From JBOGOC01 sp050747525 (GTDB lineage: Bacteria; Acidobacteriota; Polarisedimenticolia; JACPZX01; DASXTC01): DNA of 13,795 nt. Position numbers and translations under genes: made by a program. Location: the NCBI GenBank assembly GCA_050747525.1, contig JBOGOC010000131.1, positions 1-13,795 on the forward strand, written 5' to 3'. The notes below the pieces were generated by a model. The model made no database searches, was not told where the DNA came from, and worked only from the letters and a program-made list of their open reading frames with translations. Every line of letters starts with the position of its first letter. Positions within the stretch are counted from its first letter, which is position 1. Positions 6,788 through 13,795 of the stretch are shown here, one piece after another.

Positions 6788-6803
6788 GCGGGGGCCGCCC
6801 CGC
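6788..6803 (+). terminator. GC-rich hairpin after the sigma-factor gene
   Basis: GCGGGG (6788-6793) pairs with CCCCGC (6798-6803) around a GCCG loop, 18 nt after the stop codon. No T-run follows, so it may only slow polymerase or protect the 3' end. Confidence 0.3.
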
Positions 6804-6897
6804 GTGGCTACCATGGCGCGGTTCCTGGTGCGCGGCCCTCATCTGCCTGCCTCGTCATCCTCCTTGCGCGGGCCGCCTGGCTCCCCGAAATCAAAGC

Positions 6898-6914
6898 GCC
6901 CGGTCCGTCCGGGC
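6898..6914 (+). promoter_or_regulatory. Small hairpin abutting a ribosome-binding site
   Basis: GCCCGG (6898-6903) and CCGGGC (6909-6914) form a six-pair stem with a TCCGT loop. AGAGGAGG (6915-6922) follows at once and is the likely Shine-Dalgarno for the ATG at 6927 (or 6933). The stem could tune ribosome access. Confidence 0.35.
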
Positions 6915-6926
6915 AGAGGAGGCGTG

Positions 6927-7769
6927 ATGGCGATGGTCGACAGGCTCGGGCCGGTGGGTCTTTGCGCGGTTCTGCTCGGGAGCACCGGCGTGCCGGCCCT
7001 GGCCCAGACATCCAGCCCGCCCGCCACCGCTCCGACGGCCGTCTCCAAGAACCGCCTGTTCCTGCGCTTCGTCCAGGATTCGGCCTTGGTCCCATCGTTC
7101 TGGCTCGAGGGGCAGGGCCAGTGGCTGAGCAACACCGCGGACTTTCCGGATGAGGACGGCGACGTGTCCGATGCCACGTTGTTCGCGACGGGGGCGATCT
7201 TCGCCATGAACGTGGCCGAGGACTTCGAGTTCGGAGGGCGTCTGGCTCTGGCCCACCGGGATCCGGACGATGGAGGAGGCGACACGGGGCTCACCGACAC
7301 CGACCTGTGGGGAAAGGTCTCCGTCGTCACCGATCCGATGAAGATCTCCGTGGGGGTGCTCTTCACGCTCCCCACCGGCAGCGAGGACGACTTCCTTGGC
7401 ACGGGGGAGACCAACGTCGAGTTCTTCGCGGGCGCCCGCAAAGAGTGGGGCAAGTTCACGCTGGCTGGCAACCTGGGCATACGCATCAACCAGGACGCCG
7501 ATCTGGGAGACTCGATCGAGCTGGAAGGGCAGAACAGCCTCCTCGGCGGGGTGGCGATGCTCATCACGGCCACCTCCAATCTGACCCTCGTGCTGGAGTA
7601 CGCCATAGAGTCGGAGCGCTACGAAGGCCTGAGCAACGACGCCCGCCTGTTTGGAGGATTCGACTGGTCCCTGAGCGAGCACTTCATGCTGCGGGGGGGA
7701 GTCGGCGGGGGGCTTTCGGAAGGGGCCCCGGACTTCCAGATGATTGGCTCCATCGTCTGGCTTTTCTGA
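6927..7769 (+). CDS. Outer-membrane beta-barrel protein
   Basis: The 280-aa product has a signal peptide (MAMVDRLGPVGLCAVLLGSTG...PALAQ, cleavage near 27). The mature part is a series of alternating hydrophobic/polar strands separated by acidic turns such as FPDEDGDVSD, RDPDDGGGDTGLTDTD and PTGSEDDFLGTGETN. The last residues, SIVWLF, carry the C-terminal aromatic expected by the BAM insertion machinery. The pattern resembles the outer-membrane family annotated as putative transporter or MetA-pathway of phenol degradation, but the cargo cannot be read. The start at 6927 is chosen for the strong AGGAGG site and the signal peptide; 47 in-frame codons upstream look non-coding. The acidic turns could bind divalent cations; this is inference. 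Confidence 0.8.
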   Translation: MAMVDRLGPVGLCAVLLGSTGVPALAQTSSPPATAPTAVSKNRLFLRFVQDSALVPSFWLEGQGQWLSNTADFPDEDGDVSDATLFATGAIFAMNVAEDFEFGGRLALAHRDPDDGGGDTGLTDTDLWGKVSVVTDPMKISVGVLFTLPTGSEDDFLGTGETNVEFFAGARKEWGKFTLAGNLGIRINQDADLGDSIELEGQNSLLGGVAMLITATSNLTLVLEYAIESERYEGLSNDARLFGGFDWSLSEHFMLRGGVGGGLSEGAPDFQMIGSIVWLF

Positions 7770-7835
7770 GTCGTATTCCCGCAAGTTGTTGACCCGTAAG
7801 CACTAATCATCCTGAAAATTATCCTGCCCCCTCCT

Positions 7836-7864
7836 TTACCGCCCAGCGGCGGTTGGGGTATATT
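7836..7864 (+). promoter_or_regulatory. Candidate promoter with an embedded hairpin, upstream of the SprT-like gene
   Basis: TATATT (7859-7864) is a clear -10 candidate in a GC-rich context. The -35 at 7836-7841 (TTACCG) is poor at 17-bp spacing. A stem ACCGCC/GGCGGT (7838-7843 with 7848-7853) lies in the spacer. The leader to the ATG at 7959 would be about 88 nt. I see nothing else in the 190-bp gap 7770-7958. Confidence 0.3.
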
Positions 7865-7958
7865 TCGGGCATCTCCAACCCAGTTCCGACCCGGGAGAGC
7901 CGTCAGCCACGGTGTGGCGGAGGGGTGTGTTCCGGGAGCGTTGGAAGAGGATCCGAAG

Positions 7959-8642
7959 ATGCTCGAGCTGGAGCTTCGCCGCCGCCTGGATAGGCTCACC
8001 GGCAAGCCTATCGCGATCACCATCACGGACAACCGGTCCTCGATGGTGTACGTGACGCCGGCCTCCCCGAGGCTGGTGAAGGTGCGCGTGCACCACATGT
8101 TCCTCGACGCGCCCCCCCCCATCGTGTCCGCGCTGGCCCAGTACGTGCGGCGCCCCACGCCCGAATGCCACCGGATCCTCAACCGCTACATCCGCACCAA
8201 CGCCCATCGCATCGGCGGGCGGCCCAGGCACCGCGCGCATCTGAATCTCTGGCACAGGGGTTTCCACTTCGACCTGCGCCACACCTACGAGCGCCTCAAC
8301 GAACGCTACTTCGACGGGCGCCTGCGCGCGGCCATCACCTGGGGAAAGTCGAACGGCAGGAATCGCCGGTACTCGATCGATTTCGGGTGCTTCGACAAGG
8401 AAAAGCGCATGATCCGGATCAACCCGGCGCTCGACAGGCCGTTCGTTCCGGGTTTCTTCATGGACTACATCGTCTATCACGAGATGTTGCATGCCGCCAT
8501 CGGGTTCCGCGAATCTCCCAACGGTCGGCGCAGCCTGCACTCGCCCCGCTTCCGTGAGGAAGAGCGCCAGTTCCGCTTCTACCGCTCCGCGCTCCAGTGG
8601 GAGAGCGCCAACCTCTGGCGCTTCCTGCGCGCGGCTCCCTGA
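7959..8642 (+). CDS. SprT-like zinc metalloprotease-fold protein
   Basis: The 227-aa product has the zincin motif H174-E-M-L-H178 within YIVYHEMLHAAIG, with a plausible third ligand at H194 (SLHSPRFREEE), the arrangement of SprT-like proteins. The segment TYERLNERYFDGRL (109-122) is the usual lead-in to that domain. An N-terminal part of about 100 residues (with ITITDNRSSMVYV and a region rich in Arg and His) precedes it. No cysteine zinc ribbon follows, unlike some SprT relatives. No signal peptide, so it is probably cytosolic; its substrate is unknown. I chose the ATG at 7959, 7 nt after AGAGGA, over an in-frame GTG at 7914. The amidohydrolase starts 10 nt after its stop, so the two may be cotranscribed. 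Confidence 0.85.
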   Translation: MLELELRRRLDRLTGKPIAITITDNRSSMVYVTPASPRLVKVRVHHMFLDAPPPIVSALAQYVRRPTPECHRILNRYIRTNAHRIGGRPRHRAHLNLWHRGFHFDLRHTYERLNERYFDGRLRAAITWGKSNGRNRRYSIDFGCFDKEKRMIRINPALDRPFVPGFFMDYIVYHEMLHAAIGFRESPNGRRSLHSPRFREEERQFRFYRSALQWESANLWRFLRAAP

Positions 8643-8652
8643 CCCCGGTCCC

Positions 8653-9837
8653 GTGAGGAGGACAGGCGCTCCCGCCAGGCGCTCGGCCTGCCTGCTCTGG
8701 GCGATGCTGGCGGTTGCGGCTCACGCGCGTGCCGCCGCACCCGCCGACACCGCGCTGCTGGTGAGCCGGTGGCTCGATCCCGTGCAGGGGACGTACGGGC
8801 CTCCTTCGGCCATCGTCATCTCGGGCGGCAGGATCAGCCGCGTGGTTCCGGTGAAGGACTTCGAGGCCTCCGGGGCGGCCCAGGTCATCGATCTGGGTGA
8901 CGCCACGGTCCTTCCGGGCCTGATCGACGCGCACGTGCATCTCATGATCGGCGGCGAACCTGCCGCCAATGCGCGCGCCATCCTGCAGGCGGGGTTCACC
9001 ACCGTGGCCGACCTGGGAGCCACCACCGACGCCGTCCTGAAGCTGCGCGACGCGATCGCCGCGGGGACGGCCTCCGGGCCGCGCGTGGTGGCGGCGGGGC
9101 AGTGGATCGGCACGAAGAACGGTGTGTGCGAGTTCAACGGTCTGGGCATCGCCGGCGGATCGGACGCGTTCCGCCGGAGGGTCCGGGACAACGTCGCCTG
9201 GGGCGCGGACCTGGTGAAGGTGTGCGTGACGGGATGGCCGGCCGAGGCCTTCCGCCGGCCGGAGGCCTACGAGATCTCCGACGAGGCGCTGGCCGCCGTG
9301 GTGCAGGAGGCCCACCGGAGCGGGCGCCTTGTGGTGGCCCATGCCATCAGCACGGGCGGTGTCCGCGCCGCCCTGCGAGCCGGAGTGGACGGCCTCGCGC
9401 ACGCCGCGTATCTGGATGACGCCAACGCAGCGGCGCTGCGCGAGGCGAAGGTGTTCCTGATACCGACGCTGGCCTCGCTTCTGGCGGGCGCTCCGCCGGA
9501 CGCGGCCGCCGCCCTGCTCGGCTCGGTGGCCCTGGCGCAGCGCACCGGGGTGCGCCTCGTGTTCGGGACCGACGGGGGAGTCCTGCCGCATGGATCCAAC
9601 GCCAGGGAGTTCCTGGCCCTGAAGGAGGCCGGGGTCCCTGCCATCGAGGCTCTGCGCGCGGCGACGGTTCACGCCGCCGGGGCGCTGAAGATGACGGACT
9701 CGATCGGCCTTATCGCCCCGGGTCACAGCGCCGACATCATTGCGGTGGCCGGCGATCCGCTTCAAGATGTCACGGCGTTGTCCCGGGTCAAATTCGTCAT
9801 GAAGGATGGCCGCGTGGTGCGCGGTACGGGGGGTTGA
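8653..9837 (+). CDS. Secreted metal-dependent amidohydrolase
   Basis: The 394-aa product is an amidohydrolase-superfamily enzyme of the imidazolonepropionase / Xaa-Pro dipeptidase-like type, hydrolysing C-N bonds of a small substrate or peptide. The metal-binding set is complete: H94 and H96 (GLIDAHVHL), a probable carboxylated Lys K189 (LVKVCVTG), H230 (VVAHAIS), H250 (GLAHAAY) and D307 (GTDGG). The N-terminus (about 1-27, RRTGAPARRSACLLWAML...) is a signal peptide, so it should act in the periplasm or outside. The start is the GTG at 8653, in the same frame as the signal and 10 nt after the SprT-like stop; a good ribosome site is not visible, and AGGAGG just inside the gene (8656-8661) has no nearby downstream start. 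The next gene's promoter starts 4 nt after this stop. Confidence 0.85.
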   Translation: MRRTGAPARRSACLLWAMLAVAAHARAAAPADTALLVSRWLDPVQGTYGPPSAIVISGGRISRVVPVKDFEASGAAQVIDLGDATVLPGLIDAHVHLMIGGEPAANARAILQAGFTTVADLGATTDAVLKLRDAIAAGTASGPRVVAAGQWIGTKNGVCEFNGLGIAGGSDAFRRRVRDNVAWGADLVKVCVTGWPAEAFRRPEAYEISDEALAAVVQEAHRSGRLVVAHAISTGGVRAALRAGVDGLAHAAYLDDANAAALREAKVFLIPTLASLLAGAPPDAAAALLGSVALAQRTGVRLVFGTDGGVLPHGSNAREFLALKEAGVPAIEALRAATVHAAGALKMTDSIGLIAPGHSADIIAVAGDPLQDVTALSRVKFVMKDGRVVRGTGG

Positions 9838-9841
9838 GGGG

Positions 9842-9870
9842 TGGACAGTCATCAGGGTTGCCTGTATCTT
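9842..9870 (+). promoter_or_regulatory. Promoter of the TPR-S41 protease gene
   Basis: TGGACA (9842-9847), a 17-bp spacer and TATCTT (9865-9870) make a good sigma-70 match (five and four of six). It sits in the 45-bp gap directly after the amidohydrolase stop codon. The start point would be near 9877, leaving about 6 nt of leader and no Shine-Dalgarno before the ATG at 9883. Confidence 0.55.
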
Positions 9871-9882
9871 AAGGGCTCTTCT

Positions 9883-12597
9883 ATGAATGCATTTTTCCAC
9901 CGCCTCGTCCCCCGCGCGCTTGCGGCATCGATCCTGTGGCTGGCGGGAGCCGCGCTGCTCCCCGTGCTGGCGCAGTCCGCCCCCCCGACTCCCGACGAGC
10001 TGGCCGCCCGCGGCAAGGCGGCGCTGGATGCCGGCTCGACCATGGAGGCGCTGGCCGCCTACGATGAGGCGGTCGCCTCGGCGCCCTCGCGCACCGACCT
10101 GAGGCTGCAGTTCGCCGAGGCGCTCCGCACGGCAGGCTTCTGGGTCCGCAGCGCCGAGCAGTACCGCGAGGTGCTCAAGGCGCAGCCGCACGACGTGACC
10201 GCCATGATCGGCTACGGCGAGCTGCTCAACGCTCAGTACCAGTTCGCTCCCTCGGCCGAGCACTTCTCGAGAGCGCTCCAGGTGGGCCTGGACCCGCACG
10301 ACCGGGAGCGGGTGCTGGTGGGGCTGGGGAGCGCGCGCTTCGGCCTGGGAGACTACGCGGGGGCCGCGCAGGTGTTCGAGGGAATCCTGAAGGAGAGCCC
10401 GCGCGTCATGACCGCCATGGCGTACCTGGCCCTCTCGCGCCGCAATCTCGGAGACCTGGAAGCTGCCGAGAAGATCTGGACACAGTTCCTGGAGATCGAT
10501 CCGGACGCGTCACCGGCGCGCATTCACCGCATCGAAATCCAGGAGCTGAGAGCCGGCATCGACGCCGCGCGCGCGACCGTCCAGCGCACGCCTCAGGACG
10601 CCGACGCCTGGGCCGCGCTGGGGCGCCTGCTGCGCAGCAAGCCCGACCTGCCCGGTGCCGAGAAGGCCTACGCCTCCGCCGAGCGGCTGGCTCCGCGCGA
10701 AGCGGCCCACCACTTCGCCCACGGGGCGGCGCTCCGGGACATGGGCCGCTGGAAGGAGTCCATGGAGAGCCTGCAGCAGGCCTCCACCGATCGCCAGTGG
10801 GGCTCGCTGGCCCTGTACAACCTGGGCTACGCCGCACGCAAGGCGAACGACCCCGAGAGAGAGAAGCGCGCGTGGGGCGAGGTGGCCGAGCGGTATCCCG
10901 GCGACCTCTATGCGTACCGGAGATACCTGGCCGTGCTGAAGGCCACCGGCGCTCTCGACCTGGAGCTGGCCCGCGCCCGCCAGAAAGCGACGGACGAGGC
11001 GAAGCCGCTCCTGCGCCCGATCCTGCTGGCGCGCCTGTCCCTCGCCCTTTCGGCCTCGGGTGATCGGGAAGGGGCGCGGCAGGCCTCGGTCGACGCCTTG
11101 AGAGCCGACCCCAACGACGTTCACGCCCAACGCGCCGCGCGCGACGTGTTTCAGCTCGATCAAAAAGCGGTCAAGAGCTTCCTGGAGAGCCACTCCTCAC
11201 CCGAGCCGGCGGACGCGCTGCTGAGGGGCGCGCTGCTGCGGGCGATGGGGCGCGAGGACGAGGCCGAGCCCGAGCTGCGCAAGGCGGTCGCGGGAGCGCC
11301 CGACGACGCGCGCGCGCTCACCGCGCTGGCCGGATCTTTGCGCGCCGAAGGCGTGGACGAAGGGGTGGCCGAGCTGCTGAAGCTCGCGCGCGCCAAAGAG
11401 CCCGCGTACCTCTACGGGCACCTGGATGCCGCGATGGTCTTCAACGAGGCGGGCCGCTACGACGACGCGGCGAAGGCCGCGCGCGAGGCGCTGCGGCTGT
11501 CGCCGGACAACCCGGTGGGCCATGCGCTGCTGGGGACGGCCCTGAAGCTGGCCGGCAGCCTCGAGCCGGCGGCGCGCGCGTTCCAAGAGGCCACGGCGCT
11601 CGATCCGATGGAGGACATGGGGGGATCGCGCCTGATGCTGGCCAAGATCCGCGGCGAGATGGGGCGCCTCGAAGACGCGCGGGACCTGCTCAGGGGAGAC
11701 GCGCCGCAGGACCCCGAGGAGATGTACCGGATGTCGTGGGAGTTCGTGCGCGACCGGTATCACGATCGCACCTTCCACGACCAGAACTGGCTCGTCTGGA
11801 AGGATCGCTTCGAGGGACGCCTCAAGACCCCTGCCGACGCGCTGGGAGCGATCGCGATCATGCTCTCGAGCCTCGATGACCGCAACACGCGACTCCGGAG
11901 CTCCGAGCAGACCGCCCGGCTGTTCTTCAGCGAGCGCACCGACGCGACCGAGTTCGCTTCCACGGGGGTGGCGCTGGGGACCAGCCGCACGGTGGACTCC
12001 AGGCGCCTCGCGGAGAACGTGGGCTACATCGCCATCACCAATTTCGACGACCCTCGCAGCCAGACGCAGATCCGCGAGGCGGTGGAGCAGATGAAGACGG
12101 CCGACGCCGTCATCCTGGACCTTCGCGGCAACCCCGGAGGTGCCGATTCCGAGGTCCCGAAGGTCACCGGGATGTTCGTGAAGCCCGGCACCCCGACGGG
12201 GACCACCATCTCTCCCGACGGCAAGGTCACCGAGACGGTGCCGCCCTCAGGAGGAGGCCCGATCATCCCCGAGAACAAGCCCGTGGTGGTCCTGGTGGAT
12301 CGCAACACCGCCTCATCCGCCGAGACGCTGGCCGGGAGCCTGCGCGAGTCGCACCGGGCCGTGCTGGTGGGTGAGAAGACCTACGGCAAGTCCGGGGTGC
12401 AGTCCCCGCGGCTCCTGCCGGGAGGGGCCGTGGTGCTGGTGGTGGCCGCCGAGCACGCGGATCTCGGGGGCGAGGTGTACACGGGGCGGGGGATACAGCC
12501 CGACGTGAAGGTCGAGAGCGTTCCGGGCAAGCGTGGCGACGGCGACGAGGCGCTCAAGAAGGCGCGCGAGATCATCAAGAGACGCAGAGATGGATGA
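9883..12597 (+). CDS. Periplasmic TPR-S41 (C-terminal processing) peptidase fusion
   Basis: The 904-aa product begins with a signal peptide (MNAFFHRLVPRALAASILWL...VLAQ). Residues about 34-600 are TPR-like repeats (for example EALAAYDEAV and DDAAKAAREALRLSPDNP), a likely protein-docking scaffold. Residues about 612-904 are an S41 peptidase: a helical lead-in (EEMYRMSWEFVRDRYHD...LSSLDDRNT), GYIAITNF (714-721), DLRGNPGG (746-753) and the catalytic Ser-Lys set S811 (NTASSAE), K836 (TYGKS) and Q840. S811 and K836 are 25 residues apart, as in Prc/CtpA proteases. A full PDZ domain, usual between the lead-in and core, does not fit in the roughly 45 residues available, so substrate choice may fall to the TPRs. 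The start at 9883 is preferred to an in-frame GTG at 9841 for the signal peptide. It overlaps the next gene by 8 nt. Confidence 0.9.
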   Translation: MNAFFHRLVPRALAASILWLAGAALLPVLAQSAPPTPDELAARGKAALDAGSTMEALAAYDEAVASAPSRTDLRLQFAEALRTAGFWVRSAEQYREVLKAQPHDVTAMIGYGELLNAQYQFAPSAEHFSRALQVGLDPHDRERVLVGLGSARFGLGDYAGAAQVFEGILKESPRVMTAMAYLALSRRNLGDLEAAEKIWTQFLEIDPDASPARIHRIEIQELRAGIDAARATVQRTPQDADAWAALGRLLRSKPDLPGAEKAYASAERLAPREAAHHFAHGAALRDMGRWKESMESLQQASTDRQWGSLALYNLGYAARKANDPEREKRAWGEVAERYPGDLYAYRRYLAVLKATGALDLELARARQKATDEAKPLLRPILLARLSLALSASGDREGARQASVDALRADPNDVHAQRAARDVFQLDQKAVKSFLESHSSPEPADALLRGALLRAMGREDEAEPELRKAVAGAPDDARALTALAGSLRAEGVDEGVAELLKLARAKEPAYLYGHLDAAMVFNEAGRYDDAAKAAREALRLSPDNPVGHALLGTALKLAGSLEPAARAFQEATALDPMEDMGGSRLMLAKIRGEMGRLEDARDLLRGDAPQDPEEMYRMSWEFVRDRYHDRTFHDQNWLVWKDRFEGRLKTPADALGAIAIMLSSLDDRNTRLRSSEQTARLFFSERTDATEFASTGVALGTSRTVDSRRLAENVGYIAITNFDDPRSQTQIREAVEQMKTADAVILDLRGNPGGADSEVPKVTGMFVKPGTPTGTTISPDGKVTETVPPSGGGPIIPENKPVVVLVDRNTASSAETLAGSLRESHRAVLVGEKTYGKSGVQSPRLLPGGAVVLVVAAEHADLGGEVYTGRGIQPDVKVESVPGKRGDGDEALKKAREIIKRRRDG

Positions 12598-13531
12598 TCG
12601 GAAGCGCTCCGCCGGACCGGCCGCCGTCCTCTGCCTGGCCGGGATGCTGGCTTCCGCGTGCGGAGCCCCTCCGGCCGATCGGCAGCCGGGGTCCGGCGCC
12701 ACCGCTTCGGCAAAGGCCTCGCTGGAGGAGCTGAAGGAAACCGCCGTCAAGAACCCGTCCGACGCCGACGCGCACTTCCGGCTGGGGGTGGCCCTGCTGG
12801 ATGCCGGCAGCACCAAGGAGGCCATCCAGGCTCTGGCCGTCTCCGTGAAGCTCGACCCGGCGCGCACCGACACCTACCTGGCGCTGGGCAACGCCTACCT
12901 CGCGCAACAGGATCGGCGCAGCGCGTTTCTCGCCTTCAACGAAGCGGTGCTCAACGATCCCAACAACCCCTCGGCCCTGTACAACCTGGGGGTGCTCCAC
13001 TACATGGGAGGTCGGTTCCACGACGCGACCGTCTTCCTGGAGAAGGCGCGGCAGAACCGCCCCGACGATCCAGCCATCATCTACCGCCTGGGGATGGCCC
13101 AGCTCAACGACGGGAACGTCGAGGAGGCGGCCCGCCGGCTGCAGCAGGCGACCGAGATGGACCCGAACAAAGCCGAGGCCTGGGTCAACCTTTCCAGCTG
13201 CCTGTCCACGCTGCAGCGCTTCGACAAGGCCCGTGAGGCCGCCGAGCGGGGCGTGAAGCTCGCCCCGGATATGGCCGAGGCCCACAACAACCTGGCGATC
13301 GTGGCGCAGGCGCAGGACCGCGATGAAGAGGCGCTGGAGCACTTCCAGAAGGCGATGGCGGCGGACCCCAACAACGTCCGCTATCACCTGAACCTGGGGA
13401 GCCTCCTGGAGAAGATGGGCCGCAAGCAGGAGGCCATCCGCGAGTACGAGCTCTTCGTGCGGGACTGGCGGGGAAACATGGCGGCGGCCGAAGAAGCCAA
13501 CCGCCGTCTGGAGCAGCTCCGCAAGAAGTAG
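12590..13531 (+). CDS. TPR-repeat lipoprotein
   Basis: The 313-aa product starts with a lipoprotein-type signal (PAAVLCLAGMLASAC, lipid-attachment Cys at 24; the -3 residue is Ala rather than Leu, so this is likely but not certain). The mature chain is essentially seven consecutive TPR units of about 34 residues, from DADAHFRLGVALLDAG to QEAIREYELFV, with the usual pattern of L-G/A-x-x-Y/L and terminal DP. It should sit on a membrane surface and bind a partner. The ATG lies inside the protease's last codons (ATGGATGA, 8-nt overlap), so translation is coupled and roughly equal output is expected. A protease-adaptor pair, similar in logic to Prc with the TPR lipoprotein NlpI, is a reasonable inference. 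The stop is followed after 28 bp by repeat copy 2. Confidence 0.85.
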   Translation: MDDRKRSAGPAAVLCLAGMLASACGAPPADRQPGSGATASAKASLEELKETAVKNPSDADAHFRLGVALLDAGSTKEAIQALAVSVKLDPARTDTYLALGNAYLAQQDRRSAFLAFNEAVLNDPNNPSALYNLGVLHYMGGRFHDATVFLEKARQNRPDDPAIIYRLGMAQLNDGNVEEAARRLQQATEMDPNKAEAWVNLSSCLSTLQRFDKAREAAERGVKLAPDMAEAHNNLAIVAQAQDRDEEALEHFQKAMAADPNNVRYHLNLGSLLEKMGRKQEAIREYELFVRDWRGNMAAAEEANRRLEQLRKK

Positions 13532-13559
13532 CCGGGGCGCTTCAGTCATGGTCGCCGCC

Positions 13560-13695
13560 CGGCGGGGAGTGGTCTCCGGGACCGTTCGCCGTCGTGGCGT
13601 TGGCCACGACGGCTCACTCCCGCTTCCGCCTTCGCCCTCGCTCGCTGCCCGCGCAAAAGCGCGCGCGGGCAACGCTCGCTCGACCCGGCTCAGGC
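13560..13695 (+). repeat. Structured intergenic repeat, copy 2, truncated by an insertion sequence
   Basis: This matches copy 1 (236-406, minus) along almost its whole length. Its hairpins are 13588-13598 with 13603-13613 (11 pairs, GTTG loop) and 13647-13654 with 13663-13670. The left arm (13560-13580) is present, but after GGCTCAGGC at 13695 the homology stops and an IS3-like terminal sequence begins, so the right arm is missing. Like copy 1 it lies just downstream of a gene and in its sense direction. Confidence 0.85.
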
Positions 13696-13795
13696 TGATC
13701 TTCCCCCCTTTTTCTGGACAGCGAGATTCGGACGATAATGGTCCGGGAGGTCCACGGGATGGCACGAGACAGGCGGAAGTTCAGTGAGGAGTTCA
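13696..13795 (+). mobile_element. Left end of an IS3-like insertion sequence (runs off the window)
   Basis: TGATCTTCCCCCCTTTTTCT (13696-13715), followed by GGACA, resembles IS3-family terminal inverted repeats, which start with TG and carry a C-run, T-run and TGGACA. A transposase-like ORF begins 63 bp inside, the usual distance. Homology to the repeat element stops exactly at this point. The right end and target duplication are not visible. Confidence 0.7.
13759..13795 (+). CDS. Transposase OrfA-like start (partial)
   Basis: Twelve codons are visible, reading MARDRRKFSEEF, a close match to the opening of IS3-family OrfA (HTH_Tnp_1) proteins, which typically continue with K-R/A-E-A-V. OrfA binds the IS ends through a helix-turn-helix. 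GGGAGG (13745-13750) is 8 nt before the ATG. The rest lies beyond the window. Confidence 0.65.
   Translation, partial: MARDRRKFSEEF

Noticed and set aside
8458..10299. 613-aa minus-strand ORF spanning the SprT-like, amidohydrolase and protease genes
   Set aside because: It covers three well-supported genes on the other strand and its translation is Arg/Gly/His-rich with no recognisable domain.
13610..13700. CRISPR-like repetition of CGCTCGCT motifs in the repeat
   Set aside because: The short motifs are irregular, without unique spacers of constant length.

Overview
The window is a GC-rich stretch (clearly above 60 % G+C by eye) with dense genes on both strands. It looks like the chromosome of a Gram-negative bacterium with an outer membrane: it encodes a beta-barrel protein, a TPR lipoprotein, several Sec signal peptides and a primary-type sigma factor paralogue. 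The mix (DUF4139 protein, TPR-S41 protease, secreted amidohydrolase, GT39 enzyme) suggests an Acidobacteriota-like or related uncultured lineage. That placement is inference, because no marker gene is present.

Layout, left to right. Bases 1-40 hold the tail of a structured intergenic repeat and 236-406 a complete copy. A GT39-like membrane glycosyltransferase (419-2032, minus) is divergent, across 50 bp, from an apparent two-gene operon of a secreted DUF4139 protein and an AAC(3)-like acetyltransferase (2083-4487), which ends in a probable intrinsic terminator. A small acidic protein (4783-5019, plus) converges on a single-domain response regulator (4991-5398, minus). The regulator gene is divergent from a group-2 sigma-70 factor (5882-6769) that lies about 410 nt downstream of the predicted start site, behind a hairpin-rich leader. 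Next come an outer-membrane beta-barrel (6927-7769), then a SprT-like metalloprotease and a secreted amidohydrolase (7959-9837). A translationally coupled pair follows: a periplasmic TPR-S41 protease and a TPR lipoprotein (9883-13531). The right end holds another copy of the repeat, cut by the left end of an IS3-like insertion sequence that runs off the window.

The most notable object is the roughly 170-bp repeat. Three copies are visible, and the two long ones lie just 3' of a gene in the sense orientation. Every stem difference between the two long copies, in both internal hairpins, is a compensatory base-pair swap (G-C to T-A, and G-C to C-G). This argues that the folded structure is maintained. 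An IS3-like element has inserted into one copy, which recalls known IS elements that target REP/BIME repeats.

Regulation shows a second theme. Several genes have promoter-like hexamers only 7-12 nt before the start codon and no Shine-Dalgarno, suggesting leaderless or near-leaderless mRNAs. The response regulator and the sigma-factor leader are fired by back-to-back promoters whose -35 boxes form an inverted repeat. Coding density is high, and most long alternative-frame ORFs are GC-rich shadows.
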